Notes under the pieces: model-generated | The model's input: only the letters and a program-made list of their open reading frames with translations | Told to the model about the DNA's origin: nothing | The model's database searches: none | Program-made: the position numbers and the translations under genes | Shown: piece after piece, positions 34,721 through 43,092 of the stretch | Numbering within the stretch: position 1 is the first letter of the stretch | Layout: each line of letters opens with the position of its first letter | Source of the DNA: Runella aurantiaca | Lineage (GTDB): Bacteria > Bacteroidota > Bacteroidia > Cytophagales > Spirosomataceae | DNA: 64,000 nucleotides | Assembly (NCBI RefSeq): GCF_003339505.1 | Contig: NZ_QPIW01000018.1 | Span: 62,001-126,000 of the forward strand | Reading direction: 5' to 3'

Positions 34721-37090
34721 ATGAGAAAAACCCTGTTTCTAGTTTTGTGCCTATGGCAAACTACCCATTATTTGCAAGCTCAGGCCCCTGCCCCAGCATC
34801 TTACCACGCCAATTCGCGTTTTGAGCAAATGGGCACCCAATTGCCTACTCCCAATACGTACCGCACCGCCTCGGGCGCGCCTGGGAAAGAGTATTGGCAG
34901 AATCGCGTTGATTACGATATCAAAGTCGAGATAAACGACGAGAAACAACACCTGATGGGTTCGGAAAGTGTGACTTATTTCAACAATTCTCCAGATGAAT
35001 TGCGCTATGTGTGGATGCAGCTAGACCAGAACGTATTCACCAAAAACTCAATCGCCAATCTGACCCGTACGAGTTCGGTCAATGAAAGAGGAATGCCGAT
35101 GAGTAGCACCATGCGCTCTATGATTGACAAAGATTATGGGCATAAGATTACGGCCGTAAAAGACCCTAAAACGGGACAACCGCTGCGCTACACCATCAAC
35201 GAAACCATGATGCGTATTGAACTCGTGGCTCCGATTAAGACAGGACAATCGGCGAGTTTCCAGATTGATTGGAATTATAACATCACTGATTTTCGTTTTG
35301 CGCAGGGCCGTTCGGGGGCCGAATACTTTGCCAAAGACAACAACTTTATCTACGAAATAGCCCAGTGGTTTCCACGAGCGTGCGTCTATGATGATGTAAA
35401 CGGCTGGCAGAATAAGCAGTTTTTGGGGCAAGGAGAATTTACTTTGGCCTTCGGAAATTACAAAGTTGCCATTACGGTTCCCAACGACCACATCGTTGGT
35501 GCTTCGGGAGAACTGCAAAATGCTAACCAAGTGCTTTCGACCGAGCAGCTCAAGCGCATGGAACTGGCCCGTAAAACGTTTGACAAACCAGTGTTGATTG
35601 TGAGTCAGGAAGAAGCGACAAAGAATGAAGCCAATAAGCCTACAGGCAAGAAAACTTGGATTTTCAAAGCCGATAACGTACGCGATTTTGCCTTTGCCAC
35701 TTCGCGCAAATTCATCTGGGATGCAATGAATGTGGAATTGAACGGCAAAAAAATTATGGCGATGTCTTTCTATCCCAAAGAAGCCAATCCGCTTTGGGGA
35801 CAATACTCGACCATGCTTGTAGCGCATACGGTCAAGACCTATTCAAAGTTTACGTTTGATTATCCTTATCCCGTGGCGCAATCGGTACACGGGCCAGTAG
35901 GCGGTATGGAATACCCGATGATTTCTTTCAACGGTGCGCGGCCAGAAGCAGATGGCACATATTCAAAAGGAACCAAAGACTTTTTGATTCAGGTAATTAT
36001 TCACGAAGTAGGTCACAACTGGTTCCCGATGATTGTCAACTCTGATGAGCGCCAATGGTCTTGGATGGACGAAGGATTGAACTCATTTATGGAGTATTTG
36101 TCTACGAAAGAATGGGACCGCGACATGGGCGGCGACGTGGCCGAGCCGCAGAACATTGTCGAATACATGCGCACCGACCCAAGCAAGCAAGTGCCTATCA
36201 TGTCGAGTTCTGACAACATCATGGGTTTTGGCCCCAACGCTTATACCAAGCCTGCTACGGGTTTAAACATCCTGCGTGAGACCATCATGGGGCGCGAACT
36301 GTTTGATTATGCTTTTAAAGAATACGCCAATCGTTGGAAATTCAAGCATCCTACCCCCGCCGATTTCTTCCGTACTATGGAAGATGCCTCGGGCGTGGAC
36401 TTGGATTGGTTCTGGAAAGGTTGGTTCTACGGCACACAGCCCGTTGATCAGGATTTGACCGAGGTCGAATGGTTTGCGCTAGATACGCAGAATCCCGAGG
36501 TCAATAAAGCCGAAGCCAAAAAATCCGCCGAAGCCAAGCGCAACACTGTGGCGCGCCAGCGGGATAAAGAATACATCAAAGAAAGCGTGGTAGACAAAAA
36601 CCCCGACATGAAGGATTTTTATAATACCTACGACCCATATCAAGTAACAGAAAACGATAAGAAAAAATACGAAACCTATCTGGCGAGTCTCACGCCCGAT
36701 GAACGCAAGTTGGTTGAATCAGGCTTGAATTTTTATACCATCAAGCTGAAAAATAAGGGTGGCTTGCCGATGCCAGTCATTATCAGAATGCAATACGAAG
36801 ACGGTACGGATTCGGTAGTGCGTTTCCCCGCCGAAATTTGGCGTTTGAATGACCAAGATATTTCGAAAGTGATTACGAGCAAGAAAAAAGTAGTTCAATG
36901 GACGCTCGACCCCTATCAGGAAATTGCCGACATTGACACTGAAAATAACAGTTTCCCGCGCCAACCCGCGCAACCGACGCGATTCCAGTTGTTTAAATCA
37001 CAGGGAATTCAGCGGGCACCCAACCCAATGCGAGAAGCGCAACAAAATCAGCCGCCAAAAACTGGTCAACAGGGCGGTGCAAAAAATTAA
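34721..37090 (+). CDS. exported M1-family zinc aminopeptidase
   Basis: 789 residues from ATG 34721 (signal peptide LFLVLCLWQTTHYLQAQ). Gluzincin motif HEVGHNW gives ligands H428 and H432 and catalytic E429, and the third ligand is E451 in WMDEGLNSF, exactly 18 residues after the HExxH as in family M1. The exopeptidase motif appears as GPVGGMEYPM, a variant of GxMEN. The N-terminal beta-domain begins EYWQNRVDYDIKVEINDEKQ. The C-terminal region is Gln/Pro-rich. It degrades peptides in the periplasm or at the surface. The last step is N-terminal residue removal, specificity unknown. A clear terminator follows. Confidence 0.92.
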   Translation: MRKTLFLVLCLWQTTHYLQAQAPAPASYHANSRFEQMGTQLPTPNTYRTASGAPGKEYWQNRVDYDIKVEINDEKQHLMGSESVTYFNNSPDELRYVWMQLDQNVFTKNSIANLTRTSSVNERGMPMSSTMRSMIDKDYGHKITAVKDPKTGQPLRYTINETMMRIELVAPIKTGQSASFQIDWNYNITDFRFAQGRSGAEYFAKDNNFIYEIAQWFPRACVYDDVNGWQNKQFLGQGEFTLAFGNYKVAITVPNDHIVGASGELQNANQVLSTEQLKRMELARKTFDKPVLIVSQEEATKNEANKPTGKKTWIFKADNVRDFAFATSRKFIWDAMNVELNGKKIMAMSFYPKEANPLWGQYSTMLVAHTVKTYSKFTFDYPYPVAQSVHGPVGGMEYPMISFNGARPEADGTYSKGTKDFLIQVIIHEVGHNWFPMIVNSDERQWSWMDEGLNSFMEYLSTKEWDRDMGGDVAEPQNIVEYMRTDPSKQVPIMSSSDNIMGFGPNAYTKPATGLNILRETIMGRELFDYAFKEYANRWKFKHPTPADFFRTMEDASGVDLDWFWKGWFYGTQPVDQDLTEVEWFALDTQNPEVNKAEAKKSAEAKRNTVARQRDKEYIKESVVDKNPDMKDFYNTYDPYQVTENDKKKYETYLASLTPDERKLVESGLNFYTIKLKNKGGLPMPVIIRMQYEDGTDSVVRFPAEIWRLNDQDISKVITSKKKVVQWTLDPYQEIADIDTENNSFPRQPAQPTRFQLFKSQGIQRAPNPMREAQQNQPPKTGQQGGAKN

Positions 37091-37099
37091 TAAATTGAG

Positions 37100-37127
37100 G
37101 GGCGGATTAACTTCCGCCCTTTTTTTA
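37100..37127 (+). terminator. rho-independent terminator of the M1 peptidase gene
   Basis: GGGCGGA (37100-37106) pairs with TCCGCCC (37113-37119), followed by T7. Confidence 0.88.
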
Positions 37128-37146
37128 TGCCGAAAATAAAACCTCT

Positions 37147-37154
37147 TATTTTTG
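37147..37154 (+). promoter_or_regulatory. candidate -7 box TATTTTTG upstream of the phosphotransferase gene
   Basis: Fits TAnnTTTG and lies 33 bases before the ATG at 37188, directly after the M1 terminator. No -33 TTTG was found. Confidence 0.4.
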
Positions 37155-37187
37155 CCTTTTAACAGATCAAAAGAGTACCTAAACCCG

Positions 37188-38261
37188 ATGAAAATTCTAA
37201 AAACCGATATACCCGTAGCGGTGCGTGAAGGCGAGCAATTGGATATTGCCAAACTGAACGCGTATTTTGCTGAGCAAGTGCCTGATTTTGGTGTGATTAC
37301 AGATGTTAACCAATTTCCGGGTGGTTATTCCAATTTAACGTATTTTTTGAAAACCAATACGGGGAAAGAATATGTTCTACGTAGGCCGCCGTTTGGGGCT
37401 AAACACATCAAAGGGGCACACGACATGGGGCGTGAGTTTCGGGTGTTGTCGCTTCTAAAAGCGGCAGAATATGCCAAAATCCCCGCCCCGATTGCCTATT
37501 ATGAGGATGAAAGTGTGCTAGATTGCCCGTTTTATGTCATGGAACGAGTGCAGGGAGTGATTTTGCGCGCCCATTCCGCTCCCAAAATGGGCATTGAACC
37601 CGATACATTCCGCCGACTGTCGGCGGCTTTGGTGGACAATATGGTGGCGCTACATTCTATTGATATTCAGACCACAGGGTTGATTAATTTAGGCAAACCT
37701 GAAGGCTACGTGCAGCGTCAGGTGCAAGGCTGGTACAAACGCTATCAACACGCCCAAACCGACGAAGTGCCAGTCTTTGAGCAAGTCTATCAATGGCTGG
37801 TACAAAACCTTCCCGCCGAAAATTCGCCCACGCTTATCCACAACGATTACAAATACGACAACGTAGTGCTTAACGCCAACGATTTGACCGACATCCTAGC
37901 TGTGCTAGATTGGGAAATGACGACCGTCGGCGACCCGCTGATGGATGTGGGTACTTCGCTCTCCTATTGGTCAGAGGCAACGGACGGGGCATTTGAAAAA
38001 AGCTTTAATCTCACGTGGCTTCTGGGCAATTTTACCCGTCAAGAATTTGCGGAACGCTATGCCCAACAAAGTGGTCGCGATGTTTCCAATATTTTGTATT
38101 ACTACGTTTTTGGGTTGTTTAAAAACACGGTGGTGATTCAGCAGATTTATGCACGCTGGAAGCAGGGATTCAGCAAAGATGAACGCTTTGGGGGGCTAAT
38201 TATGGGGGTTCACTCCTTGAGCAATACGGCGGCAAAAGTCATTGAGCTAGGCCGCATTTAA
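37188..38261 (+). CDS. phosphotransferase family protein (aminoglycoside phosphotransferase fold, ACAD10-like)
   Basis: 357 residues from ATG 37188. A TTG at 37152 would fall inside the -7 box and is rejected. Kinase-like fold motifs: FPGGYSNLTYFLKTNTGKEY with the ATP lysine region VLRRPPFG, catalytic loop LIHNDYKYDNV, and metal-binding LAVLDWEMTTVGDPLMDVG. The pattern is closest to the APH-domain proteins that accompany acyl-CoA dehydrogenases (ACAD10/11-type) and phosphorylate 4-hydroxy acyl-CoAs in animals. In bacteria the substrate is unproven, and antibiotic resistance is not implied. It stands alone between two terminator-like hairpins. Confidence 0.85.
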   Translation: MKILKTDIPVAVREGEQLDIAKLNAYFAEQVPDFGVITDVNQFPGGYSNLTYFLKTNTGKEYVLRRPPFGAKHIKGAHDMGREFRVLSLLKAAEYAKIPAPIAYYEDESVLDCPFYVMERVQGVILRAHSAPKMGIEPDTFRRLSAALVDNMVALHSIDIQTTGLINLGKPEGYVQRQVQGWYKRYQHAQTDEVPVFEQVYQWLVQNLPAENSPTLIHNDYKYDNVVLNANDLTDILAVLDWEMTTVGDPLMDVGTSLSYWSEATDGAFEKSFNLTWLLGNFTRQEFAERYAQQSGRDVSNILYYYVFGLFKNTVVIQQIYARWKQGFSKDERFGGLIMGVHSLSNTAAKVIELGRI

Positions 38262-38288
38262 CCGTTAGTTTACGTTCCTTGGTGAAAT

Positions 38289-38320
38289 GCGAGCTACTGC
38301 CCAAAATCTAAAAAGCTCGC
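38289..38320. terminator. hairpin in the gap between convergent genes
   Basis: GCGAGCT (38289-38295) pairs with AGCTCGC (38314-38320). It overlaps the last codons of the reverse-strand gene and lacks a strong T run, so the terminator call is tentative. Confidence 0.4.
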
Positions 38321-38646
38321 TTGAGAAAACCGCCTAAATAACTACCCGCAAAAATGGGTAAGAACTGCAAAAAAGCCGTGAACTGCGTAGCATCGGCGTC
38401 AAAAGGTGGAAGCAACCGAAGGTTGTTGATAAGAAAATAAAAGCCTATAACCAACAACACCTGCTCGATGGCAAGAATCCAGCCTTTGCGCGGTTGAAGA
38501 ACGCCCAAACTTATGCCCGACAGTACCCCGACTAAAAACGGGAGGTGAATCGTTGGGCCATAGAAACAACTCAAGGCTAAAATAGCACTGGTGAGGACCG
38601 TAATGAGGGCGTCGCGCGTGAGGGTTTTGTTCCAGAATGGCTCCAT
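38308..38646 (-). CDS. small integral membrane protein, unknown function
   Basis: 112 residues with three or four transmembrane helices: ALITVLTSAILALSCFYG, FLVGVLSGISLGVL, WILAIEQVLLVIGFYFLI and FLQFLPIFAGSYLGGFL. No family is recognised with confidence. It sits upstream of, and on the same strand as, nothing obvious. TolC lies 73 bases further on, on the same strand and upstream, so the two may share a transcript. A role in envelope transport would be speculative. Confidence 0.7.
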   Translation of the reverse strand: MEPFWNKTLTRDALITVLTSAILALSCFYGPTIHLPFLVGVLSGISLGVLQPRKGWILAIEQVLLVIGFYFLINNLRLLPPFDADATQFTAFLQFLPIFAGSYLGGFLKRAF

Positions 38647-38718
38647 AAGACAAGCTTTGTTAAAGACGAAGCGTTTTTAACAAAGGTAAGCCAACGCCCT
38701 CAATGGTCGTTTGTTTTT

Positions 38719-40050
38719 TTATTTAACGTCATTGATAATCGAACTACTCAGGCGAAGCAGTTCAATTTCGGTTACTTTGACGTTGTAGGCCGCTTCAATC
38801 AGGCGCGATTCGGTGGCAACCGCGTTGCGTTGTGCTTCCCGAAATTCGATGGCCGTTGAGTTTCCGAATTTATAACGCTCAAACGCCAAATCTACGTTTT
38901 GGCGGGCAATTTTAAGGTTTTGTTCTTCAAAACTAAAAAGAGCAATGCTGTTTCGATAGGTATTATAGGTCCGTTCGAGCGCTGAAAGCAACTGCACCAT
39001 TAGGTCAGACTCCTGATATTCCGCAATCATGGTCCCGATTTTGGCATTAGCTTCACGTCGGCGTTGATTGTAGCCGTCATAAATCGGAATAACGAGGCGA
39101 GCGCCGTAGTTGAGAGAACCGTTTCGGCTGGTTTTTACGCCAAAACCTACTTCGTTGTTGAGGGTATTGTAGGTATAGCTCCCGAGTAAATCCACTTGTG
39201 GCAGGCGGGCCGCTTTTATTTCACGCTCCGTTACCGAGGCAATTTTACGGTTTTGATTGGCAGCGATTAAATTCGGATTTTGACTTTTTAAACTTTGTTG
39301 CAACTGCACCAATTCCAAATCTTTCCGAAAAGTAATGGTATCAGGAATCGTAAAATCAATGTTTAATTCCCGCATCAATAGCGCGTTCAGGTTTACTTTG
39401 GTGTTTTGTAAAAATTGTTCCTGCGCCACCAAAGCGGCTTGGTCGCCATTGTAGTCTACCTGCGCGGCCAAATACTCCGACTTCGATGTGGCTCCCACTT
39501 CATAATTGGCTTTGGCCAGTTCGCGGCGGGTATTCGAAATATCCAACGCGTCTTTGAGCGATTCGAGGCGCTGTTTTTGGCGAATGATGTCATAGTAAGC
39601 CGCGGCTACCTGCGCTACGGTATTTTCAATGTTGATTTTAACGGTGGTTTTGCCAAATTGTTCAATTTCACGTAGTCGCTCAGCAGTGGCAAACATGCCC
39701 ATACCATCAAAAACCGTCCACACCAAGTTGATACCTGAGTTGGAGTTGCGGTTCTGCACACCTCTTTGCACGAGGGGTTCGCGGGTGGTGGTTCCCAGCG
39801 GAAAAAACGTTTGGTTAACACTGTTGTTATTAAAGTTTGCCTGCGATGAACCCGTTACGACGGGCAACATACCAGCATTGCCGCGCGTGTTGTCGTTGTG
39901 GGCAATGGCTTCGCGGCTGCGGGCTATTTTGATGGCGTAGTTTTTTTCCAACGCCACAGAAATGGCGTTTTCAAGGGTCAAAAGTTCTTGAGAAAAGGAA
40001 GCAAAAGTCGGTACAAAAAGAATAAACAGAAGTAGCAAAAATCGTGTCAT
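38719..40050 (-). CDS. TolC-family outer membrane efflux protein
   Basis: 443 residues from ATG 40050. An ATG at 40155 would add 35 atypical residues before the signal peptide. Signal peptide LLLLFILFVPTFASFSQ. Two structural repeats each give long coiled-coil helices and beta strands: LTLENAISVALEKNYAIKIA opens the first, and the second includes LELVQLQQSLKSQNPNLIAA and GARLVIPIYDGYNQRRREA. The C-terminal helix has FERYKFGNSTAIEFREAQRN. It is the outer-membrane channel of a tripartite efflux or type I secretion system. The inner-membrane and adaptor partners are not adjacent. Confidence 0.92.
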   Translation of the reverse strand: MTRFLLLLFILFVPTFASFSQELLTLENAISVALEKNYAIKIARSREAIAHNDNTRGNAGMLPVVTGSSQANFNNNSVNQTFFPLGTTTREPLVQRGVQNRNSNSGINLVWTVFDGMGMFATAERLREIEQFGKTTVKINIENTVAQVAAAYYDIIRQKQRLESLKDALDISNTRRELAKANYEVGATSKSEYLAAQVDYNGDQAALVAQEQFLQNTKVNLNALLMRELNIDFTIPDTITFRKDLELVQLQQSLKSQNPNLIAANQNRKIASVTEREIKAARLPQVDLLGSYTYNTLNNEVGFGVKTSRNGSLNYGARLVIPIYDGYNQRRREANAKIGTMIAEYQESDLMVQLLSALERTYNTYRNSIALFSFEEQNLKIARQNVDLAFERYKFGNSTAIEFREAQRNAVATESRLIEAAYNVKVTEIELLRLSSSIINDVK

Positions 40051-40203
40051 ACAAGCAAAAACGAAACAGGTTAGCCTTATTTTGTCATGTCGTTTAGCAT
40101 CTATTAACGGGAATATAGGCCCCAAGAGGGCGACAAAACGCGTTTGACGTTTCAAAAATAACTTTTTATAACGTAGCTTTAAGCATCAATTAAACCCGAC
40201 ACG

Positions 40204-41835
40204 ATGAAAAACTACTTTTACGCGCTATTCGCCGCCTTTTTAGCGTCATGCTCAAGCCAAGAGAAAGCAGACCTAATTGTCTATAATGCGGCCGTTTACA
40301 CCGTTGATTCTACCTTCAGCAAAGCCTCCGCGTTTGCTATTAAAGAAGGGAAATTTGTGCTTGTTGGCGACTCAGCTTCGGTGTTTGGTGCGTACAAATC
40401 CGACTCTGTGCTCAATGCCGAAGGCAAGGCCTTATATCCCGGATTGTACGATGCTCACGCGCACTTCTACGGCTTGGGTCAGATGCTCGACCAAGCCGAT
40501 CTGGTAGAAACGCAGTCGGCCGAAGAGGTGGTGGAACGCCTGAAAAAATACCAATCTGATCACCCTGACCGCGTATGGATCATTGGGCGCGGATGGGATC
40601 AAAATGATTGGGCAGTGAAGCAATTTCCCGATAAAGATATGTTGGACAAAGCATTTCCAAATAATCCAGTGTACTTGACTCGCATCGACGGGCACGCGGC
40701 TTGGGTAAACTCCAAGGCGTTGCAATTGGCCAAAATTACCGGTAAAACGAAAGTTGATGGTGGCGACATTCCCATGAAAAACGGGCAGCCAACGGGAATT
40801 CTGGTCGACAATGCCATGCGTTTGGCGCGGGCTGCCAATCCTCAGCCGTCGGAAGCCGAAATTAAAGACATGCTGCTTAAAGCGCAGGAAGTGTGTCTTT
40901 CCTATGGCCTGACCAACGTGGGTGACGCCGGCGTATCGCCGGAAGTAATTGAGCTGATGGATAATTTGCATAAAAAAGGCGAACTGAAGATACGGCTCTA
41001 TCCAATGGTGAGCATCAATCAGGAAAATGTGGATAAAATACTGAAAAAAGGCGTGTACGTGACTGACCGCCTCAATGTGCGTTCTTTTAAGATCTATGCC
41101 GACGGGGCGTTGGGCTCGCGGGGTGCGTGTTTGCTCAAGCCTTACAGCGATGCTCCAACCTCCGGGTTTTTGTTGCTAAGCCCTAAAGAACTGGAAAATT
41201 TTGTGAAGCAAATCGCCAACAGCGAGTTTCAGGCCAATACGCACTGCATCGGCGACTCGGCCAACCGCCTCATGCTCAATCTGTATGCCAAGTATTTGAA
41301 AGGCAAAAATAATCGCCGCTGGCGCATCGAGCACGCCCAAATCGTGGACGCAGCCGACGTGCCCACTTTTGGAAAATTTAACATACTTCCCTCAGTTCAA
41401 CCCACCCACGCTACTTCAGATATGTATTGGGCGGTTGAGCGTTTGGGGAAAGAGCGCGCAAAAAATGGTTATGCGTTTCAGGCGTTGTTTCAACAAAATG
41501 GTAAGGTGACATTCGGAACGGATTTCCCAGTAGAAGCCGTTTCTCCGTTTTATACGTTTCATTCGGCCGTGTACCGGCAAGACGCCAAAGGATTTCCCGA
41601 AGGTGGCTACCAAATGGAAGGCGCGCTCAGCCGCGAACAAACCCTGCGCGGCATGACGATCTGGGCCGCTTACGGCAATTTTGAAGAAGGCCGTTTGGGC
41701 AGTATCGAAACGGGCAAAGCCGCTGATTTTATCATTCTGGAAAAAGATTTGATGATGGCCCCCGCCAATGAATTAAGGGATTTGAAAGTGCTAAAAACCT
41801 ACGTAGCGGGTGAGAAGGTGTTTGAGCGGAAGTAG
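40204..41835 (+). CDS. amidohydrolase lipoprotein (YtcJ-like)
   Basis: 543 residues. Lipoprotein signal YALFAAFLASCSSQ with lipobox cysteine. The amidohydrolase TIM barrel has the metal motif YDAHAHFYGLGQMLDQADL (HxH), FKIYADGALGSRGACLL for the mid-barrel ligand region, ANTHCIGDSANRLML and WRIEHAQIVD for the histidine ligands, and GTDFPVEAVSPF for the catalytic aspartate. This order matches the YtcJ/metal-dependent amidohydrolase family, whose substrates include N-acyl amines and formamides. It is anchored outside the cytoplasm, unusual for the cytosolic members. The exact substrate is unknown. It is divergent from tolC. Confidence 0.9.
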   Translation: MKNYFYALFAAFLASCSSQEKADLIVYNAAVYTVDSTFSKASAFAIKEGKFVLVGDSASVFGAYKSDSVLNAEGKALYPGLYDAHAHFYGLGQMLDQADLVETQSAEEVVERLKKYQSDHPDRVWIIGRGWDQNDWAVKQFPDKDMLDKAFPNNPVYLTRIDGHAAWVNSKALQLAKITGKTKVDGGDIPMKNGQPTGILVDNAMRLARAANPQPSEAEIKDMLLKAQEVCLSYGLTNVGDAGVSPEVIELMDNLHKKGELKIRLYPMVSINQENVDKILKKGVYVTDRLNVRSFKIYADGALGSRGACLLKPYSDAPTSGFLLLSPKELENFVKQIANSEFQANTHCIGDSANRLMLNLYAKYLKGKNNRRWRIEHAQIVDAADVPTFGKFNILPSVQPTHATSDMYWAVERLGKERAKNGYAFQALFQQNGKVTFGTDFPVEAVSPFYTFHSAVYRQDAKGFPEGGYQMEGALSREQTLRGMTIWAAYGNFEEGRLGSIETGKAADFIILEKDLMMAPANELRDLKVLKTYVAGEKVFERK

Positions 41836-41896
41836 AAAAGTATGCTTTTTACCGTTTGATAACTTTTTTGATAAACGATTGTAAAGTAAAGATAAA

Positions 41897-41953
41897 TCAC
41901 AGACGTTTGGGTAAGTGTATTCTATAACCAACACGTATTCCAAGCTTCTGTGA
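41897..41953. promoter_or_regulatory. imperfect inverted repeat overlapping the HTH gene start
   Basis: TCACAGACGTTTGG (41897-41910) and CCAAGCTTCTGTGA (41940-41953) are inverted repeats with 11 of 14 matches, separated by 29 bases and ending in the start codon of the small HTH gene. It could be an autoregulatory site. Confidence 0.35.
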
Positions 41954-42228
41954 TGCTTCCTCACCATCAGTTTGTATTGGTAAAGCGGGCCGACGATTTG
42001 ATCACCGCCAAATCTACGGGTAGGCCCCGCCAAATGGCCCAGCGCCTTGGCCTCTCCGAAAGAGCATGGTACTACCTGCTCGACCGGCTCCGTAACGACT
42101 ATGGCCTGCCGATTCTCTACGACCGCTTCAGGTGCAGTTATTACTACACCGACGACGCTTCTCATTGGCAAGATTTCGTGCAAAAATTCTTCAATTACCC
42201 TTTCTATAATAACAATAGTGGAAGGTGA
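41953..42228 (+). CDS. small HTH DNA-binding protein
   Basis: 91 residues from ATG 41953 (a GTG directly before it is also in frame). One helix-turn-helix is visible: DLITAKSTGRPRQMAQRLGLSERAWYYLLDRLR, where RQMAQRLGLSERAWYYLLD is the likely recognition unit, followed by a wing-like strand pair (LPILYDRFRCSYYYTDD). It resembles the short HTH regulators of Cytophagia and related groups that sit beside small secreted-product genes. It is probably a local regulator of the two exported-protein genes downstream, since the next gene begins within 45-180 bases. No sensor or ligand domain is present. Confidence 0.6.
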   Translation: MLPHHQFVLVKRADDLITAKSTGRPRQMAQRLGLSERAWYYLLDRLRNDYGLPILYDRFRCSYYYTDDASHWQDFVQKFFNYPFYNNNSGR

Positions 42229-42269
42229 TTTATTGATTATCAATTGTTTGTATTGTAAAAACTAAAGCT

Positions 42270-42316
42270 ATGAAAAAAGACAAAAAAAAATGACTCACTG
42301 CAAGCCGTTTGCAGTG
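42270..42316 (+). promoter_or_regulatory. leader frame with A9 run and 8-bp hairpin at the start of the outer-membrane protein gene
   Basis: ATG at 42270 opens a 7-codon frame (Met-Lys-Lys-Asp-Lys-Lys-Lys) that stops at TGA 42291-42293. The run A9 (42282-42290) immediately precedes the stop and overlaps ATG 42290 of the next frame (ATGA). A perfect stem, CACTGCAA (42296-42303) with TTGCAGTG (42309-42316), lies 5 bases after the run. A -1 slip on A9 would join the leader to the long frame. Coupled re-initiation would give the same downstream protein. Confidence 0.4.
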
Positions 42317-43081
42317 GCAACTCCTAACATTGTGGCGTTGATCAACGACGGCCACCGCCCAAACGCCCGCAAGCAAGTAGGCACCACACTAAAACTGAAA
42401 GACGCCTTTTTGAAAACGACCACACGATTACTATTTATTTTAATGCTTGGGTTTGGGAGTGAACTCAAGGCACAGGATACTCCCAAATGGGAAGTTGGAA
42501 CGGACATGCTTTGGCTCATTAATAAAAATACGCTTCCTGAATATTCTTTATTGGTTAGAAGGAAGTTGTCGGATGAGAATGTACTGCGTGCTCGTATTGG
42601 TACTTCGACTTCTATTGCAAGTGGCTCGATTCCTCGTCTTTGGGATAAAGGCGATGTTATGTTCCGTGTAGGATACGAGCGAAATAAGTTCATTTGGGAA
42701 GATAAGATAATTGCGTACTATGGTGTTGAAGTACATTATTCCTTTGGAAAAAAAATAATGGAAAACAACGTAGATAATGGTTGGCGTAACCGACTTTATC
42801 TGGGGGATGATCTGTATGCCCGTGGAGATTTTATCACGAGTACCAATAGAAGATGGGGCGGTATTTTACTGGCTGGAATAAAATATCAATTCCACAAACA
42901 TTTTTCTGTTTCAACAGAGGTTAATCTTACTGTTTACAGGGGGAAACAAAGTACAATTTTACCTTTTGAAATTATTCAATCCCCTACAAGCACAGAAACA
43001 ACAAATGTTTATGCCTCAGTAAGTTATTGGGAAACGCTGATCAGCCCCTTATCGGTTTTAAACTTCAGTTTTCATTTTTAA
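42290..43081 (+). CDS. probable outer-membrane beta-barrel protein, unknown function
   Basis: Up to 263 residues from ATG 42290. The signal peptide only begins about 40 residues later, so TTG 42410 (giving KTTTRLLFILMLGFGSELKAQ) is a good alternative start of a 223-residue protein. The mature part is rich in alternating aromatic strands (EYSLLVRRKL, MFRVGYERNKF, YYGVEVHYSF, GILLAGIKYQFHKHFSVSTEV) and ends in an aromatic residue (LNFSFHF), as beta-barrels do. The family is unknown. It is followed after 11 bases by a T9SS cargo protein gene, and the two are probably co-expressed. The 5' end has an A9/hairpin oddity. Confidence 0.6.
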   Translation: MTHCKPFAVATPNIVALINDGHRPNARKQVGTTLKLKDAFLKTTTRLLFILMLGFGSELKAQDTPKWEVGTDMLWLINKNTLPEYSLLVRRKLSDENVLRARIGTSTSIASGSIPRLWDKGDVMFRVGYERNKFIWEDKIIAYYGVEVHYSFGKKIMENNVDNGWRNRLYLGDDLYARGDFITSTNRRWGGILLAGIKYQFHKHFSVSTEVNLTVYRGKQSTILPFEIIQSPTSTETTNVYASVSYWETLISPLSVLNFSFHF

Positions 43082-43092
43082 AGCGAAAAGCA

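Noticed and set aside
37188-38261. Antibiotic resistance by aminoglycoside phosphotransferase
   Set aside because: The fold is shared, but the sequence fits the ACAD10-like phosphotransferase subgroup instead.
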